In this document: positions 9,170 through 17,511 of the stretch, in pieces | How the letters are laid out: every line of letters starts with the position of its first letter | Position numbering within the stretch: position 1 is the stretch's first letter | Source of the DNA: Ahrensia sp. R2A130 | GTDB lineage: Bacteria; Pseudomonadota; Alphaproteobacteria; Rhizobiales; Rhizobiaceae | Reading direction: 5' to 3' | Length of the DNA stretch: 64,000 bases | Assembly (NCBI RefSeq): GCF_000179775.1 | Contig: NZ_AEEB01000016.1 | Coordinates: forward strand, 57,199 to 121,198 | The notes under the pieces: model-generated | Databases searched by the model: none | Told to the model about the DNA's origin: nothing | Seen by the model: only the letters and a program-made list of their open reading frames with translations | Program-made: the position numbers and the translations under genes

Positions 9170-9706
9170 TTATCTAGGCGCTAACACCATCATCATCTGG
9201 CGGCCTTCGAGTTTCGGCTCGGCTTCCACCTTGGCGATCTCGTCGGTGTCTTCCTTGACCTTTTTCAACAGGTCCATGCCGAGGTTCATGTGGGCCATTT
9301 CGCGGCCACGGAAGCGCAAGGTGACTTTCACCTTGTCGCCTTCCTCGAAGAAGCGGAACACCGAGCGCATTTTGACTTCATAGTCGTGCGTGTCGATGTT
9401 CGGGCGCATCTTGATTTCTTTGACCTCGACGGTCTTCTGCTTCTTGCGCGCTTCGGCTGCCTTTTTCTGGGCTGCGTATTTGTACTTGCCGAAGTCGAGA
9501 ATTTTACAGATTGGCGGTCTGTTGGTGGGAGAAATCTCCACCAGATCGAGACCGGCGTCACGGGCCATTTCCAAAGCTACTTCCAGCTTGGTGGGTCCGT
9601 GGTTTTCACCCTCAGCGTCGATCAACTGGACTTCCGGGGCGGTAATATCGGTGTTGGCGCGCGGTCCGTTTTTTTGTGGTGCGCTTGCTCTATGTGGACG
9701 ACGAAT
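9170..9706 (-). CDS. infC: Translation initiation factor IF-3, with ATT start codon
   Basis: IF-3 (178 aa) binds the 30S subunit, blocks premature 50S joining and checks the initiation codon. The frame contains the family N terminus [17 protein letters not shown], the [14 protein letters not shown] linker region and the C-terminal [15 protein letters not shown]. No ATG, GTG or TTG lies at the right place; the fitting start is ATT at 9704-9706 (reading [13 protein letters not shown]), with AGGAG at 9716-9720 nine bases upstream. AUU initiation is the known autoregulatory device of infC, since IF-3 discriminates against its own start codon. Starting at the first TTG would remove about 27 conserved N-terminal residues. 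Confidence 0.95.
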   Translation of the reverse strand: MRRPHRASAPQKNGPRANTDITAPEVQLIDAEGENHGPTKLEVALEMARDAGLDLVEISPTNRPPICKILDFGKYKYAAQKKAAEARKKQKTVEVKEIKMRPNIDTHDYEVKMRSVFRFFEEGDKVKVTLRFRGREMAHMNLGMDLLKKVKEDTDEIAKVEAEPKLEGRQMMMVLAPR

Positions 9707-9720
9707 GGCCGTGTTCTCCT
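9704..9720 (-). promoter_or_regulatory. infC ribosome binding site with non-canonical ATT start
   Basis: AGGAG (9716-9720) is followed after nine bases by ATT (9704-9706). The rare start codon is the target of IF-3 self-discrimination in bacteria where this was studied, so translation of infC is expected to be autoregulated here. Confidence 0.85.
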
Positions 9721-9822
9721 GAATTATTGCGTTCGTTCGTGAACCGGTGCCGATAGAATTCGGCGACCGGGAAGTATGTTAGCATGATTAGCCAGCTAAC
9801 GCACGTCTCTTTGGCCGGTTGC

Positions 9823-10980
9823 CTAATGCTTCTGCAACAGGCCGCGATAGACGTCCAAAGTTGCGCTGCCCATGGCATTGAGGCTGAAACGTGATGTTAC
9901 GTATTCATGGGCGCGAGCGGTGATCCTGCCCAACTCAGCGTCGGGCATGGCGAGAATCATATTCAGCGTTGTTGCAAGGGCGTCCGCGTCGCCGGGGGGA
10001 AAGGTCCAGCCCGTGCGCTCGTCGTCGGTCACGGCTGGTGGCGTCAGTATGGTGTCGGTAACGGCACCGATGGCGCTGGCCACAACGGGCGTTCCCAATG
10101 CTGCGGCTTCAACAGGCGTGCGTCCAAAGGCTTCCGCCTGTGTCGATGCTTGCACCATTACCGTGGCTGTCGCGGCTGCCGCTGCCGGATCATCGCAGTG
10201 ACCGGGTAGGATGATACGATCTGCAAGGCCCAGTTCCGCGATGCGCGCGCGCAATTCGCCCTCATAGTCGCTGGATTTTCCTGCGCCGCCTGCCAACACA
10301 AACCGAATGTCGGGATGAGCTGCCAGCACGATAGGTGCCGCGTCGATAATCGTGCGGTGGCCCTTCAGGCGGGTCAGTCGGGACACCATCACCACCAGCC
10401 GGTCGGCAGCGCCGACGCCCCATTCGGCGCGCAGCTTCGACTCGCGATCCGCCGTGATTGCCTTGCGGTCGAAATTCGTGAAATCCACCCCGCGCGGAAT
10501 GGCAATCACCCGGTCAGTAGCTTCCGGTCTGCGCTCTTTCACGATGCCCGCAGTCCAGTCGGAATTGGCGATCACAACGTCGCCTTTTGCCATGACGGAA
10601 TTGTACCACGCTTTCGCAGCGCTCTTCTGATTGTAGATCGCGGCATAGGTGGTGACGAAGGGAATGCCGGTACGTTTGGCCGCGATATAGGCCGACCATG
10701 CGGGCGCACGGGAGCGGGCGTGGATGAGATCGATGCCCTCGTCGGCGATCAGCTTTTCCAAGAGTGCAGCATTGCGCCAGATTGTCAGCGGACTTTTAGA
10801 GGCCAGCGTCATTTCGATGTGCCTGCCGCCATCGGCATCCACTTGTGATGCAAGACGTCCGCCGGAACTTGCGACTATGGAGGTCCAACCGTTTGCGACC
10901 ACCGCGCGGGAAATATCGACGGCCGTGCGCTCCACCCCGCCGGATTCAAGTCCAGGCAGCACTTGCAAAATTGTCGGCAT
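9823..10980 (-). CDS. GT4-family glycosyltransferase
   Basis: This is a 385-residue GT-B glycosyltransferase of family 4. The N-terminal half starts ILQVLPGLESGGVERTAVD, the glycine-rich acceptor-side loop. The C-terminal half has VMVSRLTRLKGHRTIIDA and the donor-binding E-x7-E motif in EAFGRTPVEAAALGTP. It transfers a sugar from a nucleotide sugar to a cell-surface acceptor, perhaps lipopolysaccharide core or a glycolipid. No other surface-polysaccharide gene is adjacent, so the acceptor is unknown. The start MPTILQVLPG at 10980 is the usual one; upstream codons in frame are low-complexity. It is divergent from the alpha/beta hydrolase with 80 bases between starts. Confidence 0.88.
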   Translation of the reverse strand: MPTILQVLPGLESGGVERTAVDISRAVVANGWTSIVASSGGRLASQVDADGGRHIEMTLASKSPLTIWRNAALLEKLIADEGIDLIHARSRAPAWSAYIAAKRTGIPFVTTYAAIYNQKSAAKAWYNSVMAKGDVVIANSDWTAGIVKERRPEATDRVIAIPRGVDFTNFDRKAITADRESKLRAEWGVGAADRLVVMVSRLTRLKGHRTIIDAAPIVLAAHPDIRFVLAGGAGKSSDYEGELRARIAELGLADRIILPGHCDDPAAAAATATVMVQASTQAEAFGRTPVEAAALGTPVVASAIGAVTDTILTPPAVTDDERTGWTFPPGDADALATTLNMILAMPDAELGRITARAHEYVTSRFSLNAMGSATLDVYRGLLQKH

Positions 10981-11060
10981 GGCGGTCACTATAGCTTCTT
11001 GCAGGGGCCGGTGGCGGGTGTGACGGGCAAGGTCACGCTGATGACGGCACGGAGGAATGA

Positions 11061-11918
11061 ATGTCGGAGACGGATGAGCGGCTGACCCATGAATGGGCGT
11101 CCGGCGAGACGGTTGAGCTTGCCATAAAACGACAATCACACACCAACGACAACCCAACTTCGCCCGGCTTCGTTTGGCTTGGCGGTTTTAAGTCGGACAT
11201 GGCGGGCACCAAGGCCGATGTAATGGTGCAAACTGCCATGGAAATCGGCGCGCCGAGCCTGCGCTTCGATTATTCCGGCCACGGCACGTCCGGCGGTAAA
11301 TTTACCGATGGCACGATTTCGCGTTGGGTGGATGAGTCGCTGGCGGTACTTCGCGCAAAAACCGATGGACCACAAATTCTCGTCGGCTCCTCCATGGGCG
11401 GCTGGATCGCGTTGCGGCTCATGCAGCGCTTGCAGGAAATCGGCGAAACCCATCGCGTTGCTGCTTTGTTGCTCATCGCACCGGCTCCAGATTTCACAAC
11501 GGAACTGATGGAGCCTGCATTTTCAGACGCGCAGCGTGAAGCTCTTGTCCGTGACGGATTTTTCGAGGAGCCGACCGAGTATAGTGATGAGCCCAATGTC
11601 ATCACCCGCGCGTTGATCGAAGACGGTCGCAATAACCTCACGTTGGTTCCGGGCCTCAAAATCGGGTGCTCCATTCGCATCCTGCAAGGCATGGCAGACC
11701 CCGATGTGCCCCACACCCATGCGCTGCGTCTTGTGGAGCATCTGGCCGATGATGACGTGACGATGACGCTGGTCAAAGATGGCGACCACCGCCTGTCGCG
11801 AGAGGTCGATCTGGCACTATTGGCGCGCACCATGGAACAGCTCCACGCGGTAATAACAGGCGATCTATTCCGGGTCCAAAGTGACGCACCTGTTCCTTTG
11901 GCAGGGTCAGGCAGTTGA
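11061..11918 (+). CDS. Alpha/beta hydrolase
   Basis: The 285-residue protein has an alpha/beta-hydrolase fold with nucleophile elbow GSSMG (about residue 113), a likely acid in GMADPDVPHTHAL and a histidine in DGDHRLSR near the C terminus. The N terminus carries the GFVWLGGFKSDM oxyanion-side segment and RFDYSGHGTSGG. The family includes carboxylesterases and acyl-peptide or lipid hydrolases; the substrate is not predictable. There is no signal peptide, so it is probably cytoplasmic. GGAGG at 11051-11055 precedes the ATG. Confidence 0.87.
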   Translation: MSETDERLTHEWASGETVELAIKRQSHTNDNPTSPGFVWLGGFKSDMAGTKADVMVQTAMEIGAPSLRFDYSGHGTSGGKFTDGTISRWVDESLAVLRAKTDGPQILVGSSMGGWIALRLMQRLQEIGETHRVAALLLIAPAPDFTTELMEPAFSDAQREALVRDGFFEEPTEYSDEPNVITRALIEDGRNNLTLVPGLKIGCSIRILQGMADPDVPHTHALRLVEHLADDDVTMTLVKDGDHRLSREVDLALLARTMEQLHAVITGDLFRVQSDAPVPLAGSGS

Positions 11919-11926
11919 TAAAAAAA

Positions 11927-12004
11927 GAAAACCCCGCACGTTGGTTTACACAGTTTTAGCAGATCAGCGGGTCGGGAGCCCCTGCTGTGAGCCGGGGGTT
12001 TGAT
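11927..12004 (-). ncRNA. Candidate structured RNA or bidirectional terminator with nested stems
   Basis: Read on the minus strand, an outer AAACCCC/GGGGTTT stem encloses CACAG/CTGTG and an inner CAGC(A)GGG/CCCGCTG stem, and the element ends in GGGGTTTTCTTTTTTT. The terminal T-run is only on the minus strand. It fills almost the whole gap between the alpha/beta hydrolase and the next gene. It may be a small RNA on the minus strand, a terminator, or a leader structure for the gene at 12010. No known family was recognised. Confidence 0.35.
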
Positions 12005-12009
12005 GAGCC

Positions 12010-13965
12010 ATGGCACGTCCCCCCGGTGACGAAACTGATACTAAGTCGGAAATATTGGTCACATCTGAAGGTGCAGAGCAGCTTGCAGATGGAGAACGTA
12101 TCCTGACTGCCGAACAGCGCGAGGCCGTTTTGGCCGCGCTGGATGTGGCCGTTACATCTCCTCATTTGGCTGGCTCACGCCAGCTCAGCGACTTTCTCAA
12201 ATATGTCGTGAGCAAAGTGCTGAGTGGTGAAAGCGAAGACATCAAAGCCTATTCAATCGCCGTCGATGCGCTAGGGCGTGATGAGAGCTTCGATCCGCAA
12301 AACAGCGCAGCCGTTCGTGTAGCTGCCGGCCGTTTGCGCCAGGCACTCGCTTTGCACAACGCGCAGAATACGCTGCCGGATGAAGGCGATGAAATCGCGC
12401 AGGATAAGGTTCCTGTTAGTGCCGTTATTCAACTTCAACCCGGTTCTTACATTCCCACCTTCGAATTTATCGATCGCGACTTATCCGGTGATGCAGGCTC
12501 TACGATTGCTAGTGCCTCCGCCACATCGATTCGTGCTGATGATCCTCTGCTCGCTGTAGCCGATGGAACCTTCATCCCGGCAGACGTCCAAGAAACAGGG
12601 TCTGCGCCAGTACCGGTTACCCCCATCGTGCCGTGGGTGCTTCTGCCCATCATGGGGGCGGTGATTGCCTTAATTAGCTTGATGGCATGGATGACTTATC
12701 TGCCCGCAGAGCCCAAATTGGCAGAAGTTCCTCCGTCGTCCTCCACTGGTCAGAACCTGCCAAATGAGGGCGACCGCTTTGCCCGACCCCGAATAAAAAC
12801 GACGCTCATCACACCGTCTGCCAGCTATCCTGAATGGTTCAAGCCGCGGGAGGCGAAGGACGCCATCATCCTGTCAGCCGTGCGGTTCGATGATTTCGAG
12901 TTCGTCGGTGGCGAATTGGTCAAGCGTCCGATTGAAGATGATCCGCGCGATGCTGATTTCCATCTTCAGGTCACACTATACTCGGCGGGCGATGAAGTGC
13001 GGGGGTATGCCCAGCTGTCGCGCGGGAGTGCCGGTGCAATCGTCTGGTCAAGGCTGGAGGTCTTCAACAAGCCGACTGATCCGCCCATCCGCGATATGGC
13101 GGACCTTGCCGGTCGCCGCATCGCACCGCTTCTTTCACCCTATTCTGTCGTCCCATCGGACATGTTGCAGACCGTGCCGGAACGCGGTGGCATGGAATGC
13201 GTGCTTAAGTCTCACCGCTACTTTAACAACCAGTCCGACGCGAACCATAAAGAAGCGAGAGACTGCGCAGAAGCAATGGTTGCTGCCGGAACGCGTTTGC
13301 CCGGCATCTACGCCGCGTTGACATTTCTGTATCTCGATGAATACCGCGAAGGTCGAAATGCTCTTGAACGTGATCCGCTGATGGCAGCAGATCGTACCAG
13401 CCGCAAAGCCGTTGAACTGGGGCCGGAAAGCGCCCGCGCCTATCAGGCCCGTCTGGCGGTTCACAAGGTGGTAGGCGACATCAAATCTGCTCGCGAAGCC
13501 GGCCAAAAAGCTCTCTCTCTGAACCCCTACGACACTGACATTATCGCCGACTATGCAGCTTGGCTGATCTCGCAGGGAGAAGCGGACGAGGGCTATCAGC
13601 TTCTGCAAGAGGCTGAAGACTTGTTTGCCGCGCGTCCTGCCTGGGTTGAAGTCTATCGCTATCTTTCGGCATGGATGACCGGTCGCGAGACCCAGGCTCA
13701 TAATGTTGCCCGCTTCCTCAATCCAGCCCGCTCGCCCATGGTTGCCGCCGTGGTGTTGATGGATGCTGGCATCGTCAAAGACCCCGAACGTGCTGCCGAA
13801 GCACAAGCGCAGTTGCGACGGGATCATCCTACATTCCACGCTAACCTCAAAGTCAGTCTGAAAAGACGTGGGTTCGAAGAGAGTGTGGCAGCGCGCATCG
13901 CAGCCAGCATTCGCGAAGGTTTGTCAGTTGCTGGCCCGCCGACCGTAGGTGCTACGCGCAATTAA
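12010..13965 (+). CDS. Membrane protein with cyclase-associated N-terminal domain and TPR-like C terminus
   Basis: This 651-residue protein has three parts. Residues about 35-155 (FLKYVVSKVLSGESEDIKAY through VRVAAGRLRQAL and the basic-acidic stretch up to LQPGSYIP) resemble the N-terminal domain found on many rhizobial class III adenylate cyclases and TPR regulators. One transmembrane helix follows at about 206-230, then a predicted extracytoplasmic region. From about residue 400 come helical TPR-like repeats (for example AVELGPESARAYQARLAVHK). No cyclase catalytic motif is present. Function is unknown; the architecture suggests a membrane sensor or scaffold. A structured element directly precedes the ATG. 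Confidence 0.75.
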   Translation: MARPPGDETDTKSEILVTSEGAEQLADGERILTAEQREAVLAALDVAVTSPHLAGSRQLSDFLKYVVSKVLSGESEDIKAYSIAVDALGRDESFDPQNSAAVRVAAGRLRQALALHNAQNTLPDEGDEIAQDKVPVSAVIQLQPGSYIPTFEFIDRDLSGDAGSTIASASATSIRADDPLLAVADGTFIPADVQETGSAPVPVTPIVPWVLLPIMGAVIALISLMAWMTYLPAEPKLAEVPPSSSTGQNLPNEGDRFARPRIKTTLITPSASYPEWFKPREAKDAIILSAVRFDDFEFVGGELVKRPIEDDPRDADFHLQVTLYSAGDEVRGYAQLSRGSAGAIVWSRLEVFNKPTDPPIRDMADLAGRRIAPLLSPYSVVPSDMLQTVPERGGMECVLKSHRYFNNQSDANHKEARDCAEAMVAAGTRLPGIYAALTFLYLDEYREGRNALERDPLMAADRTSRKAVELGPESARAYQARLAVHKVVGDIKSAREAGQKALSLNPYDTDIIADYAAWLISQGEADEGYQLLQEAEDLFAARPAWVEVYRYLSAWMTGRETQAHNVARFLNPARSPMVAAVVLMDAGIVKDPERAAEAQAQLRRDHPTFHANLKVSLKRRGFEESVAARIAASIREGLSVAGPPTVGATRN

Positions 13966-14181
13966 CCGGTTGGCTCTGCATTCTTGGCGAATGGTTGTGA
14001 TGTCAAATATGCGTAAATTCCAAGAGGAATGATGGCCCTAATTTTCTCAGGCTCGTACTCCTGTTTTGTTCAATTGGGCTGTTGCGATTGAATATAAGCT
14101 ATTGATTTATAAATTAAATAAAAAATCAAAGCGCTTTGAATAACTATCCTAACCAACTTGAGAAGCCAAAAATTTACACCC

Positions 14182-14199
14182 GGGAAGAAATTTCTTCCC
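14182..14199. repeat. 18-bp perfect palindrome
   Basis: GGGAAGAAATTTCTTCCC is fully self-complementary, lies in an AT-rich intergenic tract and is not followed by a T-run. It could be an operator for a dimeric regulator. Confidence 0.6.
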
Positions 14200-14363
14200 T
14201 TTACGTAACTGTAAGAAACCTATCTCCAGCCTCCCCATTCGCTCATATCGGCTCATGTCACGCCGGACCGCGGGGCGCTGAGGTTTCAAAGCCTCTGCTG
14301 TGGTCTGCGTGGTGCATGCATTGTCCTCCCGGTTTGCAAGTGGCTGGTCGAGACTAAGCATGC

Positions 14364-14425
14364 CGGGCCGCGTATCAGTTTCTGTCCATCCCTATAGCGG
14401 AGGCAGGTGCGCGGCCCGACTTTTT
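14364..14425 (+). terminator. Candidate terminator hairpin of an unannotated transcript
   Basis: CGGGCCGCG (14364-14372) pairs perfectly with CGCGGCCCG (14410-14418), followed by ACTTTTT. The 37-base loop is long for a simple terminator, so this may be the closing helix of a larger RNA. Confidence 0.4.
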
Positions 14426-14442
14426 GGTTGAGAAAACCGATC

Positions 14443-14484
14443 GCGGACGGTCCCACCGAATTCCGGGGCGCAGGGACTGTCCGC
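14443..14484. repeat. 12-bp inverted repeat
   Basis: GCGGACGGTCCC (14443-14454) and GGGACTGTCCGC (14473-14484) pair with one G-T wobble around an 18-base loop. It stands just downstream of the hairpin at 14364 and adds to the case for structured RNA here. Confidence 0.5.
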
Positions 14485-14617
14485 ACCTCTCTCTCAGTTT
14501 TTCGTATGTGCCATCTGTAAATGTTCAACTTCCGTACATCGTGAAAGCGCGTGTCTGTGTTCGTTTGAGAGATATGGCATAAGGCGTCTAGGAAACTCCG
14601 CCGAGCCGATTGCCATT

Positions 14618-15454
14618 ATGTCATCCCCCACAACCCCGACCCTGCTGGATCGCGTTGCCGAATTCATCGCGGCGCGCCTGACCACACAGTCGTCGGGGTA
14701 CGAACCCTACACCCCGTCCGATCCCGACAGTTTACTCGCAGCTCTGCGCCCCGGGGATGTCTTGTTGGTGGAAGGCAACCAGAAGGTTTCTGGCGCCATC
14801 AAATATCTCACCCAGTCCACGTGGTCGCATTCGGCGCTTTTCGTTGGCGATGCGCTGGAGGGTGTCGAACATTCCGCCATCCAGCCCGACCGCTGGACCG
14901 ATGGTGGCGATGCCAAGCCCCGCCTGATCGAGGTCAATCTGGGGGAGGGTTGCGTGGCCGTACCGTTGGAGAAATACGCCAGCTTCAACACCCGCATCTG
15001 CCGCCCCCACGCGCTCACCATGGCAGATCATGACGCCGTGGTGGCGTTCATGGTCAACGGGCTGGGCACTGCCTACGACACCCGCAACATTCTCGATCTC
15101 GCCCGCTACCTGATGCCCACCCCGCCGGTGCCTATCCGCTGGCGGCGCAAGTTGATCGCGCTGGGCTCCGGCGAAGCAACCCGCTCCATCTGCTCCACCC
15201 TGATCGCGCAAGCCTTCCAGTCCGTCCGATACCCCATCCTGCCGTCCATTCAGCGGCTGGAAGATTGTCTGGATGATGACTGCGAAGCCTACGCCATCGG
15301 CGAAATCCTCCACATTCGCCACCACAGCCTTTTCGCACCGCGAGACTTCGACCTATCGCCATATTTCGAGGTGGTGAAGCCGACGATTGAGGCGGGGTTT
15401 GATTATAGAGATTTGACGTGGGGCGATGCGCAGTTCGGGAAGGGGACGAGCTAA
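14618..15454 (+). CDS. YiiX/YebB-like NlpC/P60 (permuted papain-fold) protein
   Basis: The 278-residue protein has the permuted NlpC/P60 order seen in YiiX/YebB-like proteins: LRPGDVLLVEG and a histidine in STWSHSALFVGD (about residues 45-78), then, after VNGLGTAYDTRNILDLARYL, a cysteine in RSICSTLIAQAFQSV (about residue 191). These would be the catalytic His and Cys. Family members are predicted cysteine peptidases, amidases or acyltransferases, some acting on lipids or cell-wall peptides. No signal peptide is evident. It stands alone between two long non-coding regions. Confidence 0.8.
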   Translation: MSSPTTPTLLDRVAEFIAARLTTQSSGYEPYTPSDPDSLLAALRPGDVLLVEGNQKVSGAIKYLTQSTWSHSALFVGDALEGVEHSAIQPDRWTDGGDAKPRLIEVNLGEGCVAVPLEKYASFNTRICRPHALTMADHDAVVAFMVNGLGTAYDTRNILDLARYLMPTPPVPIRWRRKLIALGSGEATRSICSTLIAQAFQSVRYPILPSIQRLEDCLDDDCEAYAIGEILHIRHHSLFAPRDFDLSPYFEVVKPTIEAGFDYRDLTWGDAQFGKGTS

Positions 15455-15558
15455 GAGCCACATCACTGTAATTTCTGGGACGTGCTTTCGCCATCACTAG
15501 CTCCACACACCGCTGTCATACCCACGAAGGCCTTCGCCGCAACAGCCCCCCACACCAT

Positions 15559-15754
15559 TGTCATCCCCGCCCACGGGTCAAGCCCGATGACAGGCTCCGG
15601 CGGGGATCCACTCATCCGAGAGACGTGGCGGTGGATTGACGTGAGGTAGCGAATACAGGGAAGCATCGGCGTTTATTCTCTTGCTCTCGTTTCGTTGCGA
15701 AGTGGTTCCCCGCCGGAGCCTGTCATCGGGCTTGACCCGTGGGCGGGGATGACA
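15559..15754. repeat. Family 1 palindromic element, MITE-like copy with 53-bp terminal inverted repeats
   Basis: The left arm (15559-15611) starts TGTCATCCCCGCCCACGGGT; the right arm (15702-15754) is its reverse complement with one mismatch in 53. The interior contains AGACGTGGCGGTGGAT, which also occurs in the copy at 43734-43875. No transposase gene is inside, and no clear target-site duplication was seen. Confidence 0.85.
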
Positions 15755-15803
15755 GTGGTTGGGTGGGGTTAGGACGTGCAGAAATATCGATCCGCCTCAC
15801 AAC

Positions 15804-15899
15804 GTCCGAGCGATAGGCAGGCGGCGAAGAGCCGCCCGGCGCTAGTTGCGCCGCGCCCGCGCAGCGAAGGCCACTTGTGGCCGACAGCGTGAGCGCAAA
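15804..15899 (+). repeat. Family 2 GC-rich repeat, copy 2 (diverged head)
   Basis: The tail GCGCAGCGAAG ... CCGACAGCGTGAGCGCAAA matches the copy at 17512-17584, in the same orientation. The head has diverged and an extra GC-rich hairpin is inserted. With copy 3 it brackets the RES-domain gene as direct repeats. Confidence 0.65.
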
Positions 15900-16325
15900 G
15901 ATGAGCCAGCGGGACGAAGGTCTTCATCTCATGCCGGTAGTTTACGGCGAGGGTGACGAACACCTCCGCCCCGCTCGATCCTGCTGCACAGACATCTCTC
16001 AGCCTGCAAGTCGGCCCCCATCCGCGATACGTTCCAGTTTGAAACGCAAGTCCTGCATCGACAGGACACACCGTTACCGGTGCCGCGACACTACCCTGTA
16101 AACCGCCCGAGTGTTGGCGTTTGGCGTGTGGCATCCGACGCTCCGCCCGGTACCGAACGTTACTCGGCCTGCTACGGAAAGATCGCCCCCGCACAGTCAT
16201 CAGGTCGGTCCGGACGACCGGCTCATGCGCGAGAGAATGGTGAGTATGGGGGAGGGGAGGAGTGCGAGGATAGATTTCGCAGCTAACGGGCTGACCGGCG
16301 ACGACTTACCTTGAGTTGCAAAAGA

Positions 16326-17390
16326 TTAAAAGCCAACGGGTCCCAAATTGATGTGATATTCGACCCTTTCGAGCATTACGCTGTTAATTCCGAGAGCGGA
16401 GAGCTTCCTTCGTTTCAACGGTCTTCCGAAGAGTGCGAGATTTCGCACAACTTTGCGATTTTCTTGTTCTTGCCAGAGCGTGTGTCGCCGAGCCGACATC
16501 CCAAACACTGTCCCTACCGTTTCTGCGCCAGAGCGGAGCCGACTGAAGTAGGAAGGATAGACAACTCCGTCAAAACCAGCTTCTTCCACGGCATCTGCGA
16601 TTGCGCGCGTTATCTTATATGCATGCTCTCCTGCTAGAAATGTAAACAGGACGGCAAGATCTAAACTCTCAAAGTCAGTAACCTGTTCTGTGGGAATAGC
16701 TGTTAAGTCGAGAAGTCTCAAATCAGTCTCGCAACGCAAGGTCGCTACGTAAAGTCGATCATCCACTGCTGCCCGAACTTCATGGATGCAGGTTTCCAAA
16801 TCTTGAGAGGCATACATTATCGGTTTTCCAACCCTACAAAACCGTCCGTGTCCTTGTTTATTGGCAGGAGGTGAATCGTATTGCTTCTCGTCATTCGGCT
16901 TATCTGGATTGACTCGCAGACGATACAGTTCCGAACCCTCGCGGAGAATTTTCGTTGGGTACTCTTCAAGTATGCGCGCGATAATTATCCGACGGCGTGA
17001 TTGGTCCTGCAAATCCTCAAGTGGTTCGATATGGCCGAGCATCCAAAGATTTGGTCCGTAGTGAAACACTCGTAAATCAGTGATTTGGCGAAGTATTTCT
17101 GCGTCATGACCTATAGCGCCACTAAATTCATCACCGCTATTTGTTTCGTTGATTTCAAGCATCGGAGCAGCGCCAAAATCAAACCTCTCAAATGAACCTT
17201 TAACAAAAAATCCTAGCGCTACTTCAACCAGAATTCCGCGTGTAAGTTTTCTTGAACCAATGGTGCCACAACGCAGGCACTTCGATGGATCAGTCGTGCC
17301 GGCCTGATTAGCCGAATATCTCATGCCAGGGTCAGCGAAACACTTACAACAGCATACATACGGATCGTCAGTTAAAGGTAATTTTCCCAC
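16326..17390 (-). CDS. RES-domain protein with N-terminal zinc ribbon (HEPN/RES N-terminal type)
   Basis: The 354-residue protein starts with a short zinc ribbon (CxxC at residues 14-17 and CLRC at 36-39), as found at the N terminus of long HEPN- or RES-domain proteins. A helical middle follows, then a RES domain from about residue 165: SELYRLRVNP (Arg), GRFCRVGKPIMYAS (Tyr), CIHEVR (Glu) and GVVYPSYFS (Ser). Studied RES toxins degrade NAD+. The usual Xre-type antitoxin is not adjacent, so toxin-antitoxin function is unproven. The start is GTG at 17390, required to keep the zinc ribbon; the ribosome site is weak. The gene is visibly more AT-rich than its neighbours, suggesting transfer. Confidence 0.82.
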   Translation of the reverse strand: MGKLPLTDDPYVCCCKCFADPGMRYSANQAGTTDPSKCLRCGTIGSRKLTRGILVEVALGFFVKGSFERFDFGAAPMLEINETNSGDEFSGAIGHDAEILRQITDLRVFHYGPNLWMLGHIEPLEDLQDQSRRRIIIARILEEYPTKILREGSELYRLRVNPDKPNDEKQYDSPPANKQGHGRFCRVGKPIMYASQDLETCIHEVRAAVDDRLYVATLRCETDLRLLDLTAIPTEQVTDFESLDLAVLFTFLAGEHAYKITRAIADAVEEAGFDGVVYPSYFSRLRSGAETVGTVFGMSARRHTLWQEQENRKVVRNLALFGRPLKRRKLSALGINSVMLERVEYHINLGPVGF

Positions 17391-17511
17391 GGTTCTAAAA
17401 TTCGATCTTATTCTAAATAGTAATCAACTTTGAACGCCCAAATTTACTTATTCAAGTTTAATCTGCATGTCATTTTTGGAATTCAATCTGCGTTGATGTC
17501 AGTTTTGCCCA

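Larger units (their letters stand above)
13966..14617. other. 652-bp intergenic segment with palindromes and AT-rich tract
   Basis: No convincing gene is present. From 13980 to 14200 the sequence is markedly AT-rich. It then holds an 18-bp perfect palindrome (14182-14199), a hairpin followed by five T (14364-14425) and a 12-bp stem (14443-14484). Short reading frames on both strands lack ribosome binding sites or recognisable protein sequence. It may encode one or more small RNAs. Confidence 0.5.
15455..16325. other. 871-bp intergenic region carrying both repeat families
   Basis: This region contains a MITE-like family 1 element (15559-15754), a perfect 12-bp palindrome CGAAGGCCTTCG at 15525-15536, and a family 2 copy (15804-15899). 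From about 15900 to 16325 I see no repeat, RNA gene or convincing coding sequence. The longest minus-strand frame there (15769-16200) runs through the family 2 repeat and has no recognisable protein features. Confidence 0.6.

Noticed and set aside
14136..14357. A possible 73-residue protein in the intergenic region before the YiiX-like gene
   Set aside because: No ribosome binding site, no recognisable sequence, and it runs across the 18-bp palindrome.
15769..16200. A possible 143-residue minus-strand protein in the 15.5-16.3 kb gap
   Set aside because: Its second half is translation through the family 2 repeat, and the rest shows no protein-like features.
15900..16325. Possible RNase P RNA or tmRNA in the GC-rich gap
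   Set aside because: I looked on both strands for the conserved RNase P core and for the tmRNA tag and tRNA-like end; none could be found.
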